Assembly: GCF_005116715.1 (NCBI RefSeq)
Contig: NZ_SWCI01000001.1
Span: forward strand, 372,001 to 436,000
DNA length: 64,000 nucleotides
DNA from: Ferrimonas sediminicola
Lineage (GTDB): Bacteria; Pseudomonadota; Gammaproteobacteria; Enterobacterales; Shewanellaceae
Direction: 5' to 3'
The notes below the pieces were generated by a model. That model was not told where the DNA came from and made no database searches. It was given only the letters and a program-made list of their open reading frames with translations. Positions 18,884 to 27,605 of this stretch are shown piece after piece. The number at the start of each line of letters is the position of its first letter. The first letter of the stretch is position 1. A program made the translations under genes and the position numbers.

Positions 18884-20614
18884 TTAATCGAGACGGTCCA
18901 GGCGGCGGCGGGCGTAGCGCCCGGGGGCGGCTTCGAGGCCCGCCGACGGCACTCGTGCCGCTACCCTGGTGGACGGGTTCTGCTGCGCCAGCCACTGTTG
19001 CCAGGTGGGCCACCAACTGCCCTCCTGGCGGGAGGCACCCTCCAGCCAGGCGTCGGCGGAGCCGGCGCTCTCCCCGGAAAAGTGACCATACTTGCCGCCG
19101 GGCGGGTTGATGATTCCCGCTACGTGCCCGGACTCCCCCAGGATGAAGCTGGTGTTGCCTCCCAGGGCCTGGCCGCTGTCGTAACAGGGCTGCCACAGGG
19201 CGATGTGATCCTCCTTGGTGGCGACCACGAATGCCGGAGCGGTGACCCGTTTCAGATCCAGGCCGGTGCCTCTGACCTGGAATTGGCCTTTCTTCATCAA
19301 CTGGTTGTGCTGGTACAGGCGCCGAATCAGGCTGGTGTGGCAGGGACCGGGGACGTTGGTGCTGTCGCCGTTCCAGTGGAGCAGGTCGAGGGCCATGGGG
19401 CTCTTGCCCTTGAGGTAACCCTCGACGAAGTAGTTCCAGTAGAGCTGGTTCTCCCGCAGCAGGGAGAAGGTGACCGCCAGCTGGCGGCCGTCCATCAGCC
19501 CCCGATGCCGGTTCTGGGCCTCCACCGCATTAAGGGTGGCTGGGTTGAGGAAGTGGCCAATCTCTCCGGGCTGGGAGAAGTCCAGCAGGGTGGTCAGCAG
19601 GGTGGCGGACTGGATGCGGCGTTTCATCCGGCGAGCGCTCATGTAGGCCATGGCGGCGGTCAGCAGGGTGCCGCCGATGCAGTAGCCGACGCCATTGACC
19701 TCCCTCTCGCCGGTGGCTGCTTCGATGGCGTCCAGGGCGGCCATCACTCCATCCACCACGTAGTCGTCAAAATCCAGCTCACTGTGGCTCTGGTCCGGGT
19801 TGACCCAGGAGATCATAAATACCGTGTGCCCCTGGCTGACCAGGTAGTGCACCAGGGAGTTCTTCGCCTGCAGGTCGAGGATGTAGTACTTGTTGATGAA
19901 GGCGGGCACCATCAGCACCGGCCGTTTGAACACCTCGTTGGTGGCGGGCTGGTACTGGATCAGCTGCAGCAGCTGATTTTCGAAGACCACCCGCCCCGGG
20001 GTGGTGGCCAGGTCCCGCCCCAGCTCGAAGGCGCCGTCGTCGTTCATCGCCACCTTCAACTGGTGGCCACTGCGGGCCAGGTCTTCCCTGAGCCGGCTCA
20101 TTCCCTCCACCAGGTTGCGGCCGCCGCTGTCGGCGGTCAGCGTCAGTAGCTCCGGGTTGGTGGCCAGGCAGTTGCTGGGAGAGAGGGCACTGAGTACCTG
20201 CCGGGCCAGGAACTTGAGCCGTTCCCTCTGGCTCTCCTCCAGACCCGGCTGCTGGTCGATCCCCTCCTGGACGTGGCGACAGGCCAGCAGGTAGGACTGG
20301 AGGATACAACTGAACCAGGGGTTGGAGTGCCATTGGGGGTCGATGAAGCGCCTATCCCCCTTCTCCGGGGCAATGATCGGAGGCTGTTGCTGTAACATCC
20401 CCTCGAACAGTTGCAGCTGCTCCTGCCACCAGGCCAGCTGGCGGGCGATCACCCGGTCGGGCTGGGAGAGCTCATGCTGCCATAGGTTCAGCCACTCCTG
20501 GCCCAGGCCAAGATAGAGATCCTCCTGGCCAGAGTCGGGTGTCAACCACTTCTGCCACAGCTGCTGCTGGCACTGGCCCCACTGGCTGAGCCACTCCATG
20601 GACTCCTGGTTCAT
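18884..20614 (-). CDS. phaC: Class I poly(3-hydroxyalkanoate) synthase
   Basis: 576 residues, in the class I size range. It polymerises (R)-3-hydroxyacyl-CoA into PHA on the granule surface. The lipase-like box reads GYCIGG with nucleophile Cys312; the other triad members are Asp417 in HWNGDSTNVPG and His497 in GESGHVAGIINPP. The family-specific PFINKYYILDL-type block appears as VPAFINKYYILDLQ. AAGGAG lies eight bases before ATG 20614. It follows the phasin gene by 22 bp in an apparent phasin-phaC operon. The monomer-supplying genes phaA and phaB are not in the window. Confidence 0.96.
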   Translation of the reverse strand: MNQESMEWLSQWGQCQQQLWQKWLTPDSGQEDLYLGLGQEWLNLWQHELSQPDRVIARQLAWWQEQLQLFEGMLQQQPPIIAPEKGDRRFIDPQWHSNPWFSCILQSYLLACRHVQEGIDQQPGLEESQRERLKFLARQVLSALSPSNCLATNPELLTLTADSGGRNLVEGMSRLREDLARSGHQLKVAMNDDGAFELGRDLATTPGRVVFENQLLQLIQYQPATNEVFKRPVLMVPAFINKYYILDLQAKNSLVHYLVSQGHTVFMISWVNPDQSHSELDFDDYVVDGVMAALDAIEAATGEREVNGVGYCIGGTLLTAAMAYMSARRMKRRIQSATLLTTLLDFSQPGEIGHFLNPATLNAVEAQNRHRGLMDGRQLAVTFSLLRENQLYWNYFVEGYLKGKSPMALDLLHWNGDSTNVPGPCHTSLIRRLYQHNQLMKKGQFQVRGTGLDLKRVTAPAFVVATKEDHIALWQPCYDSGQALGGNTSFILGESGHVAGIINPPGGKYGHFSGESAGSADAWLEGASRQEGSWWPTWQQWLAQQNPSTRVAARVPSAGLEAAPGRYARRRLDRLD

Positions 20615-20636
20615 GATTGCATCTCCTTGCCGGCTA

Positions 20637-20966
20637 TCAGGACTGGGGGCGGGTCAGCTTATCCATGGAGGCACGGAACGCCTGGCCCATCTCGTTCAGG
20701 GTCTGCATGTCCTGCATCATTCGGCCGGAGATCTCCCCCATCAACTGCATCTGCTTGCCGGCCAGGGCGGTCAGGGTCTGCAGATCCTTGACGTCGGCGC
20801 AGGCCTGGATCTGGTCGATGCTGAGATCGGTGTAGTGCTTGCCAGCTTCCTGCTGCAGACGGGTTAGCTGCTGGTAGTGATCCGCCAACAGTTGGTTCAT
20901 CTCTACCCAGGGGGCGGAAAACCGCTGAGCCTGGTCCTGAAACTGCTTCATCATCTCCATGTACAT
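20637..20966 (-). CDS. Phasin-family PHA granule protein
   Basis: 109 residues, mostly amphipathic helix and rich in Gln/Met/Leu. Phasin-like stretches are FSAPWVEMNQLLADHYQQLTRL and LTALAGKQMQLMGEISGRMM. Phasins coat polyhydroxyalkanoate granules and control their number and size. The ATG at 20966 has AAGGAG seven bases upstream; the longer in-frame extension upstream is low-complexity and unsupported. It is the first gene of a two-gene unit with phaC. Confidence 0.88.
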   Translation of the reverse strand: MYMEMMKQFQDQAQRFSAPWVEMNQLLADHYQQLTRLQQEAGKHYTDLSIDQIQACADVKDLQTLTALAGKQMQLMGEISGRMMQDMQTLNEMGQAFRASMDKLTRPQS

Positions 20967-21844
20967 GCTCTTCTCCTTAAGCGTTTGCTGAAAAAACACT
21001 GAGGAAGTTAGGGGGGAGTCATGACAATAGGGTGACACTGCCGTGAGCGCGGGATGACGTTTTTGTGGTTGGGGGCGCGGAACTTGGGTGGCCTTGTGTC
21101 GGCGTCGACCGGCGGTGGCCCGTGGCGGCTGAGTAGGGCTGATAGAGGGAGAGCGCTGATGTGTTGCCAACCTGCATTCCGGGACTCCTCTGGCGGGATA
21201 GACTCTTCCTTTATCGGTCGGCTTTCGTTCGTAATTAAAGGAATTTGCAGGACTTTAGCTTTACAGGAACAGGATGGCCGTCGTGTTTCTCCCGCATCCG
21301 GGGCAGGATGGCGCCCGTGGAGAAGCGTGAATTGGCGACTATTCACGGCTTTTGGCAAGTAATCGGCGGTAATGGCGGATTTGGGATCCCAAAAGGTGTC
21401 CCAAATCACCCAAAAACGTCCCGGGTTCACCCTTATGCAACAAGTGGGTGCAGATTATTTTTCCTTTTCCTTGCCTTAAGGCAGCAATCGGTCTTTTTCC
21501 CCGGGGGATGCTTCACAGTTTGATTTTTCCTCATTTTTGCAATCGCTTCGATCACGGAGGCTCCGAATCAGGGAGGTTAAGGTTCAGCTGCCCATAGGGG
21601 CTGTTGATTTTTAGTGATTGCCTTTGGGCAAACACCAATTTGAATTGGTACCGAGTACTTAAAGACCGGCTCTGAGGCGGACCGACGACAACCACTCAGC
21701 GTTGTCCGATTTCGACGTAGAGCAACTATGCCAGCAATCGAACGCCTTGATTGATCGTCGTCATCCTCGGCCAAAGCCTCGCCACCAAACATCAACACCC
21801 CCTACTAAGGGCAACAATCAAACCGCTGATTGAAGGAGATGATG
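20967..21844. other. Long non-coding region between phasin and UndA-like cytochrome genes
   Basis: 878 bp with no convincing gene. It is less GC-rich than the genes around it and dense in inverted repeats: GTGAAT-N8-ATTCAC (21327-21346), the 14-bp palindrome TTTGGGATCCCAAA (21380-21393) and the overlapping GATTTGGGA/TCCCAAATC. Further repeats are the palindrome TGCCTTAAGGCA (21472-21483), TTGCC-TTTG-GGCAA (21618-21631), ACCAAT-TTGA-ATTGGT (21633-21648), GACAAC-N8-GTTGTC (21686-21705) and CAATCA-N6-TGATTG (21815-21832). The last ends at the cytochrome ribosome site. This is probably promoter plus a structured 5' leader for the cytochrome, with the phasin promoter at the other end. Short ORFs here show no coding bias. 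Confidence 0.5.
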
Positions 21845-24220
21845 ATGAAACCTCTCAACTTTAAGGTCGCCACCCTGGCGGCCATGCTGGCCACAGCCCT
21901 GACCGGCTGTTCCGGCGACGACGGCCAAGATGGCAAAGACGGTACTCCCGGTGAGCCTGGTCAACCCGGTAATCCCGGGCTGATCGTTGCCGACAGTGCC
22001 AAGTCTCTCGAGGTCACTGTGACCGACATTGCCCTGGGCGAACACACCCAGGTGAACTTCAGTGTGGTCAACGAGCAGGACCTGCCCGTGGCCGGACTGG
22101 ATAAGTTCGGCTTTCTCCTCTCCGGTCTGGAACTGGGCCAGGATGGGGATGCCAACGCCTGGAAACTGCTGGCCTCGGAAAGCTGCCCCGCCAGTAAATA
22201 CTCCGGATGCGGCACCCTGGTGGACAACAAGGATGGCACCTACAGCTATCAGTTCGACAGGGACGTCACCGCCGAGTCCGCCTTCACCATCGCTGACGAT
22301 AAGAGTCTGCGCCTGGTGGTCCGCAGTGGTGGCGAGGAGGTCGGTAGCACCGAGGTGGCCTATGCCAACCTGATTCACGACTTCCGTCCCGACGGCAATA
22401 CCCCCTCCTACTCCAAGAATGTGGTCACCGAGGAGAACTGTGTCTCCTGTCACGACGACCTGGCATTCCACGGTGGCAAGTACACCGAGGTGGAGACCTG
22501 CGTTGCCTGTCACGCCGACAACAAGGTGGGCGAAGAGGCCCTGTTCACCAATCTGGCCCACAGGCTCCACATCGGCAAGATCGCCGCCCCGGTCGGTGGT
22601 TGTGACAACTGCCACAACGAGGCCGGCGAGGCGAGCGACTTTGCCAACTGGAAGCGGGTGCCTACCATCGCGTCCTGCGCCACCTGCCACGCCGATGTGG
22701 ACTTCAAGACTGGCGCCAACCATGTGGGTGGCCCCCGTGAAGACAATAGCGCCTGTGCCGTGTGCCACAGCGAAGCGATGATCGAGACGAACCACCTGTC
22801 CACCTACCAGGGGCAGATCTCTCGCCGCGAAAATGTTCACCTGACTGTGACCGATGCCAGGATGGTGGCGGCCCCCCAGGCCCAGGCCAACATCGATGCC
22901 GGCCTGGATACCGACCAGACCGGTTATGTGCAGTTGACCGTAGACATCCGTGACAGGGATGGCCAGTCGATGAACCTGCAGCTGGATAAGGCGGATTTCT
23001 TCTACTACTCCGAGTTCTACATCAACTGGGGTGGCCATGACATGGGCATGGAGCGCGGTAAGATCCTGCGGGTGTTCACCAATAAGGAGCTCTACCCAGG
23101 CTACGTGGACACGCCCATCGTACTGAACTACGAGAACGGTGAAACCACCTTCGAGATCGGTCCGTTCGAGCTGACCGACACCTTCGATGGTGACCTGACC
23201 GACAGCTACGGCATGGTGACCCCCCGCATCTGGTTCTGCATGGACGCCCAGGGTGAGAAACTGGAGTCCTGCAAGGAGACCTCCAGTGTCTGGGGCCAAG
23301 GTGCCGCAGGCTTCAACTGGCTGCACTTCTTCGATGAGCAGGGCATGCTCTCCGAACGTCCACGCCGTCAGGTGGTGACCAATGAGAAGTGTGGCTCCTG
23401 CCACGGCATGACCGAGCGCGACAGCGATGGCATGGCCCAGATGACCCTCAACTGCCGCAGCTGCCACCCGGTGACCAAGACCGACTCCGCCTTCTTCGGT
23501 ACCACCTGTGCGTCCGGGTCCATCGACAAGGATGGCGACGGCCAGTTGGATGAGCAGATCATGCTCAAGAGCCTCCGTCCGCGGGGCGAGCGTGACTGGA
23601 CCACAGCCTCCAACGCCGGTGAGGAGTGTCTGGCCTGCCACAACGCCAACAACCCGCCGACCCAGGTGATCCGCGACGCCCACACCAAGCAGGGCGATGC
23701 TGATTACGTGGAGCAACTGACCATGAGCCACCCTGACCACAAGGTGTGGATCCACGCCATGCACGCCAACAACCGTGCCAACCAGGGCGGTGAGGGTTGG
23801 GTGCGCAACGTGGCGTACTCCGCCGATCTGGCCAACTGCGTCAAGTGCCATGAAGGTGACAGCTTCGATGCCAAGTACCTGGTGGGTCGTAAGCCCCTGG
23901 CGCTGGATCTGGACTACATGGACAGCTACGACGGCCTGGATCCGGACAACGGCAAGGACACCAGTGGCAACAAACGTTACGCCGTGGACGCCAAGGCGGA
24001 TGCCTATGTCTCCCCCACCGCGGCGGTGTGCCTAAGCTGTCATGGTAAGCGTGCCCCTGAGGCCGGAGAGGATCGCCGCCAGGTACGCAAAGAGGTGGTG
24101 GCGCACATGAAGCAGAACGGTGCCCAGTTCGGTGTGACCGAAGGTGAGTACACAGGTGAAGAGTCCTGCGCCGTGTGCCACAACCTGGACAACCTCAAGT
24201 CTGTTCATGGTCTCAACTAA
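21845..24220 (+). CDS. Undecahaem outer-membrane c-type cytochrome (UndA-like, OmcA/MtrC family)
   Basis: 791 residues. The lipobox LTGC is followed by a collagen-like Gly-X-Y stretch (GDDGQDGKDGTPGEPGQPG) and then an N-terminal beta domain. There are eleven CXXCH haem sites: five between residues 199 and ~310 and six from 516 to the C-terminus, separated by a second beta domain. The 5+6 pattern is that of UndA; MtrC and OmcA have 5+5. A CX8C pair (ESCPASKYSGC) lies in domain I. These proteins sit on the cell surface and pass electrons to metal oxides or flavins. No mtrA/mtrB-type partner is in the window. AAGGAG six bases upstream selects the third of three tandem ATGs. Confidence 0.95.
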   Translation: MKPLNFKVATLAAMLATALTGCSGDDGQDGKDGTPGEPGQPGNPGLIVADSAKSLEVTVTDIALGEHTQVNFSVVNEQDLPVAGLDKFGFLLSGLELGQDGDANAWKLLASESCPASKYSGCGTLVDNKDGTYSYQFDRDVTAESAFTIADDKSLRLVVRSGGEEVGSTEVAYANLIHDFRPDGNTPSYSKNVVTEENCVSCHDDLAFHGGKYTEVETCVACHADNKVGEEALFTNLAHRLHIGKIAAPVGGCDNCHNEAGEASDFANWKRVPTIASCATCHADVDFKTGANHVGGPREDNSACAVCHSEAMIETNHLSTYQGQISRRENVHLTVTDARMVAAPQAQANIDAGLDTDQTGYVQLTVDIRDRDGQSMNLQLDKADFFYYSEFYINWGGHDMGMERGKILRVFTNKELYPGYVDTPIVLNYENGETTFEIGPFELTDTFDGDLTDSYGMVTPRIWFCMDAQGEKLESCKETSSVWGQGAAGFNWLHFFDEQGMLSERPRRQVVTNEKCGSCHGMTERDSDGMAQMTLNCRSCHPVTKTDSAFFGTTCASGSIDKDGDGQLDEQIMLKSLRPRGERDWTTASNAGEECLACHNANNPPTQVIRDAHTKQGDADYVEQLTMSHPDHKVWIHAMHANNRANQGGEGWVRNVAYSADLANCVKCHEGDSFDAKYLVGRKPLALDLDYMDSYDGLDPDNGKDTSGNKRYAVDAKADAYVSPTAAVCLSCHGKRAPEAGEDRRQVRKEVVAHMKQNGAQFGVTEGEYTGEESCAVCHNLDNLKSVHGLN

Positions 24221-24258
24221 GGGCTGACGTCCGCGTGTGCAACGTTTCCCTGTAAGCC

Positions 24259-24290
24259 AAGGCCCGGGCCTCATCACCCGGGCCTTTTTT
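24259..24290 (+). terminator. Terminator of the cytochrome gene
   Basis: AA-GGCCCGGG/CCCGGGCC-TT stem with an 8-nt loop and six T. Confidence 0.92.
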
Positions 24291-24416
24291 GAGTCTGGGG
24301 CGGGATCACAAAGCTGAAGGTGCAGAATAAAACCTGCATTAATTTGGGATTATCATGACTATTAAGCTGAGCCTTAACCTGATTCAAGGCTGTCTAACAG
24401 GGTTGAGAGGACCGAT

Positions 24417-25748
24417 GTGAAACTATCCAAGTATCTGACTGTGGACGAGGAGCGTCGTCTGCTCCTCGACAGCAAAGGGAACTTGACTCATCCGCTCTCC
24501 TTCGCCGAGCTGGAGATGCTCAAGCTGCTGGTGGCCGATCACGGCGAGGTTGTCGACAAGCAGCGTCTCACCGACGCCGGCTGGCCAGGGCGGATCGTCG
24601 CCCAGTCCTCGCTGACCCAATGCATCAGCACCCTGAGGCGCAAGCTCGAGGGGCATCATGATATCGAGCTGAAGACCATCCCCAGGTATGGTTACTGCCT
24701 CTGTTACGTAGAGGCGGCAGCAGGGCCGAGCGCCGTCGACAATGACCCCGGAGGCGACGCGCCACCACCCGCCGCCCGGGAGTCGGGCGCCATCCCTGGT
24801 GGCCCCAAAGCGCCCGTGAGTTGGCGCTGGCCTCTGCTGGGCCTGGTGCTGGTGGCCGTGGCTTTCCTGCACCTTTCCGGCGGTCTGTCTCTGGCCCTGG
24901 ACTGGCTGAGGATGATGGGTCAGCCTTCGGTGGCGGCCATCTCCAGCGAGCCGCTCAGGGTCGGATCCCACCCCAACCTGGCCCATAACGTGGTGTTCGA
25001 GGAGGAGGAGGCCCTGCCCAAGGTGTCCCCCCAGGCGTTTATCGCCAACTGGGAGCGGGTGGATGAGATGTTGCCGGAGGTAAAGGCTCAGCAGAGCTAC
25101 CTGAAGCAGAGCCCGGATTTCGACTCCATCGCCCTGTGTGCCGACTTCGATGGTATCTGCCGGGACCGGCAGCCGCTGAACCTGGTGCGCCGTCATGGCG
25201 AGCAGCCGTCACTGGATCTCAAATGGCTGCGGGACACCAAGCTGAGGATGGAGCAGGTGACCTACAACAAGATCCTGCTGGATCGCTTCGACGGGCCGAC
25301 GGAGGGGGTGATGGAGGATGTCTACCGTGCCGACGTCTACTACTACGGTGATAGCGACAACGTAGTTCGGGGTGACATCCGTTTCTCCCTCCTCTATCAG
25401 TCCGAGTCGAGGGGGCAGATGTTGGTGGCCGCCTGTTTTACCGATGCCCTGAACCGGGAGATCAGCATGCGCTACGAGTTTTCCGGCCCCTTCAGGGTGC
25501 AGCAGTCTCGGGTGGATGGCCGTCCGGTGAAACGCTTCCTGATCCAGGTGGAGGACCAGAACTTCCGCCGGCCGGAGCAGCTGTCCGAAGAGGGGGCGGT
25601 GATCTACCGGGAGATTCAGAAGGCGGTGCTGTCTAAGAAACAGATGACCCTGCACCAGGTTTATGAGGATGACCAAAGCGGCGTCTGGAGCCTGCCCTTG
25701 TGGGGGGAGACCATGGTGTGGGCCCATCGGGCCCAGCTGACCCTTTGA
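24417..25748 (+). CDS. ToxR/CadC-like membrane-bound transcriptional regulator
   Basis: 443 residues. Residues ~1-97 form an OmpR-type winged helix (LSFAELEMLKLLVADHGEVV, SLTQCISTLRRKLEGHHDIELKTIPRYGYCL). A Pro/Gly-rich linker and one TM helix (~137-160) lead to a ~280-residue periplasmic domain I do not recognise, with two Cys in SIALCADFDGICRD. One-component regulators of this kind sense signals in the periplasm and bind DNA from the membrane. The start is GTG with GAGAGG upstream; the overlapping ATG is out of frame. It follows the cytochrome gene and its terminator, so it is separately transcribed. Regulation of that cytochrome is only an inference from position. Confidence 0.88.
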   Translation: MKLSKYLTVDEERRLLLDSKGNLTHPLSFAELEMLKLLVADHGEVVDKQRLTDAGWPGRIVAQSSLTQCISTLRRKLEGHHDIELKTIPRYGYCLCYVEAAAGPSAVDNDPGGDAPPPAARESGAIPGGPKAPVSWRWPLLGLVLVAVAFLHLSGGLSLALDWLRMMGQPSVAAISSEPLRVGSHPNLAHNVVFEEEEALPKVSPQAFIANWERVDEMLPEVKAQQSYLKQSPDFDSIALCADFDGICRDRQPLNLVRRHGEQPSLDLKWLRDTKLRMEQVTYNKILLDRFDGPTEGVMEDVYRADVYYYGDSDNVVRGDIRFSLLYQSESRGQMLVAACFTDALNREISMRYEFSGPFRVQQSRVDGRPVKRFLIQVEDQNFRRPEQLSEEGAVIYREIQKAVLSKKQMTLHQVYEDDQSGVWSLPLWGETMVWAHRAQLTL

Positions 25749-25760
25749 TCCCAAAACAGA

Positions 25761-25784
25761 AAGGGGCTCCTACGAGCCCCTTTT
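25761..25784. terminator. Bidirectional terminator
   Basis: Stem AAGGGGCTC/GAGCCCCTT, CTAC loop, T-run on the right and A-run on the left. It separates the convergent regulator and DUF2960 genes. Confidence 0.88.
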
Positions 25785-25785
25785 G

Positions 25786-26025
25786 CTATTCCCGAACCAC
25801 GGAGATGTCGGAAAAGCCCTTCTGGCGGATGTAGTTGTCGCGGAAGTTGCGCAGGGTCTTCTTGTCCCGGGTGGACATTCGCACCGCCTGCTCCATCGCC
25901 AGGTAGTCGCTGGTATCGATCCCCTCGGCGGCGGCCACCGCCTCGAAGGCGTCGTGGTACTTGTCGTTGGCGTAGCCGATGCTCTTCTGCTGCCCCTTGA
26001 AGGTGTAGCTGATGGTCAGAGCCAT
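25786..26025 (-). CDS. DUF2960 family protein
   Basis: 79 residues, cytoplasmic. It matches the small DUF2960 family of Shewanella and Vibrio relatives: ISYTFKGQQKSIGYANDKYHD at the N-terminus, FEAVAAAEGID, LAMEQAV and FRDNYIRQKGFSDI at the C-terminus. The function is unknown. Its ATG shares one base with the stop codon of the CvfB-like gene (TAATG), so the two are translationally coupled. Confidence 0.85.
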   Translation of the reverse strand: MALTISYTFKGQQKSIGYANDKYHDAFEAVAAAEGIDTSDYLAMEQAVRMSTRDKKTLRNFRDNYIRQKGFSDISVVRE

Positions 26026-26864
26026 TAGTTTTTCTCCTTCAGGCGGATGCCGTCGCTGTCGATGCTGATCTTGCCCGCCTTGAACAGGCTGCCCAGGGTG
26101 CGCTTGTACACCTTCTTGCTCACCTTGAACACCCGCTTGATCGCATCGGGGTCCGCCTTGTCGCCCAGATGGCTGAAGCCGTTGTTGTCCGCCAGGTGTT
26201 TGAGCACCTGTTCCTCAAGCTGGTCCACCGCCTCGGCGGCCGGTGGGTTCAGGGTCAGGTCCACCCCGCCATCGTCACGGACCCACTTGACGTAGCCGGT
26301 CAGGCGCTGGCCCACTCGCACATCGCGGAAGATCTCGTTGTGGTAGAGCACCCCCCAGTAGCTGTCGTTGACGATTGCCTTGAAACCCAGGTCGGTCTTG
26401 TTGGTCAGCAGCAGGTCCACCTTCTGCATCCGCTTGAAGCGGCCGGGGCGTTCGGAGACGAAGCGGTCCAGCTTGGTGGAGGCGGCCAGACGCTCGGTAT
26501 GGCGGTCCTGATAGATGTACACCACGTAGTGACGGCCCTTCTCCAGGGGGACCTTCTGCTGGTTGTAGGGCACCAGCAGATCCTTGTCCAGTCCCCAGTC
26601 GAGGAAGGCACCGGCCTGGTTGACGTCCACCACCTGCAGCAGGGCAAACTCGCCCAGGCAGGCCTTGGCCTCCTGGGTGGTGGCGATCAACTGGTCTTCG
26701 GAGTCGAAGTAGAGGAACACCTCCAGCTCGCTGCCGATCTCGGTGCCGGCGGGAACGTACTTGCGGGGAAGGAGGATGTGACCGAACTTGCCGCCGTCGA
26801 GAAACACGCCGTAGTCGCTGAGGCGAACGACGGAGAGGCGGTTGTAGTGACCTATTCTAACCAT
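26025..26864 (-). CDS. CvfB-like S1-domain RNA-binding protein
   Basis: 279 residues. Tandem S1-like OB modules are seen as VRLSDYGVFLDGGKFGHILLP, VVDVNQAGAFLDWGLDKDLLVP and FKAIVNDSYWGVLYHNEIF. A C-terminal winged-helix-like segment follows (DPDAIKRVFKVSKKVYKRTLGSLFKAG). This order is that of CvfB/YitL-type RNA-binding proteins. Binding to RNA is expected; the cellular role in gammaproteobacteria is not settled. ATG 26864 is chosen because the upstream in-frame extension crosses the yceI terminator and lacks coding character. It is coupled to DUF2960. Confidence 0.88.
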   Translation of the reverse strand: MVRIGHYNRLSVVRLSDYGVFLDGGKFGHILLPRKYVPAGTEIGSELEVFLYFDSEDQLIATTQEAKACLGEFALLQVVDVNQAGAFLDWGLDKDLLVPYNQQKVPLEKGRHYVVYIYQDRHTERLAASTKLDRFVSERPGRFKRMQKVDLLLTNKTDLGFKAIVNDSYWGVLYHNEIFRDVRVGQRLTGYVKWVRDDGGVDLTLNPPAAEAVDQLEEQVLKHLADNNGFSHLGDKADPDAIKRVFKVSKKVYKRTLGSLFKAGKISIDSDGIRLKEKN

Positions 26865-26957
26865 GGTGAAAATCTGCGTCCGAAAGAGGGGAGGCGATAC
26901 CGGGAGGGTATGGGTGCCAAAACTGCTGGGAGTATAAACCAAATGGGACGGACAGAG

Positions 26958-26990
26958 AAAAAAAGGGCCGGCCTGTTGGCGGGCCGACCC
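26958..26990 (-). terminator. Terminator of the cytochrome b561-yceI unit
   Basis: Minus-strand stem GGGTCGGCC/GGCCGGCCC (one G-T pair), 8-nt loop, then seven T. Confidence 0.85.
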
Positions 26991-27012
26991 AAGGGGCATC
27001 AGACGGAAGGGA

Positions 27013-27579
27013 TCAGAGTCTGACCCCCTCCACATGCAGGTCCAGCTGCACCTCGGCGGATTGCGGGCCCAGATCCATGGGGATGCCGAACTCCTTCATC
27101 TTGAGGGTGGTGCTGCCCTCGAAGCCGACCCGGTAGCCGCCCCAGGGATCCTGGCCCTCCCCGATCTTCTGCACCTCGATGGCGATGGGCTTGGTGACAC
27201 CACGCAGGGTGAAGTCGCCGTGCAGCACGCCGGACTGGGCATCCTTGGCGGTATAGGCGGTGCTGGTGAACTTGGCTTCCGGGTAGCGATTCACCTCCAG
27301 CAAGTCCTCACTGCGGATGTGTTTGTCCCGCTCTGCGTGGTTGGAGTTGACGCTGGCGGTGTCGATGGTGACGCGGAACGCCGCCGGGGCATCGCCGTCG
27401 TAGCTGAAGCTGCCCTTGAAGCTGTCGAAGCGTCCGATCACCCAGCTGTAGCCCAGGTGGTTGATCTTGAAATTGATGGAGGCATGGGCGCCCTTGGTGT
27501 CGATGGCGTAGTCGTCGGCCATAGCCAGGGCGCTGAAGGCCAGGGCGGAGCCCAGCAGGGCAGCGTTGATCATTTTCAT
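27013..27579 (-). CDS. YceI-family periplasmic lipid-binding protein
   Basis: 188 residues with a signal peptide (cleavage after ALAMA). The mature chain has the YceI lipocalin-like pattern: YAIDTKGAHASINFKINHLG, FKGSFSYDGD, DKHIRSEDLLEVNRYPEAKF and DFTLRGVTKPIAIEV. YceI proteins bind long isoprenoids or fatty acids in an eight-stranded barrel. The cytochrome b561 gene lies 26 bp upstream on the same strand. This b561-YceI pairing is common and suggests the b-type cytochrome hands electrons to, or acts on, a quinone-like ligand. Confidence 0.94.
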   Translation of the reverse strand: MKMINAALLGSALAFSALAMADDYAIDTKGAHASINFKINHLGYSWVIGRFDSFKGSFSYDGDAPAAFRVTIDTASVNSNHAERDKHIRSEDLLEVNRYPEAKFTSTAYTAKDAQSGVLHGDFTLRGVTKPIAIEVQKIGEGQDPWGGYRVGFEGSTTLKMKEFGIPMDLGPQSAEVQLDLHVEGVRL

Positions 27580-27605
27580 AGTAATACTCTCCAGTTGGTT
27601 GGGGC

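Noticed and set aside
21008-21430. 140-codon minus-strand ORF upstream of the cytochrome gene
   Set aside because: Low-complexity product, no ribosome site, and hairpin-rich DNA; no coding bias.
21618-21680. c-di-GMP-I (GEMM) riboswitch half: GGGCAAAC followed by a short hairpin
   Set aside because: The first strand matches, but the required GACGCAAAGC after the P1b hairpin is absent (CGAGTACTTAAAGACC instead), and the GGGCAAAC is partly paired in TTGCC/GGCAA. Not enough to call.
21577-21798. 73-codon minus-strand ORF in the cytochrome leader
   Set aside because: Antisense to the structured leader, with no family likeness or ribosome site.
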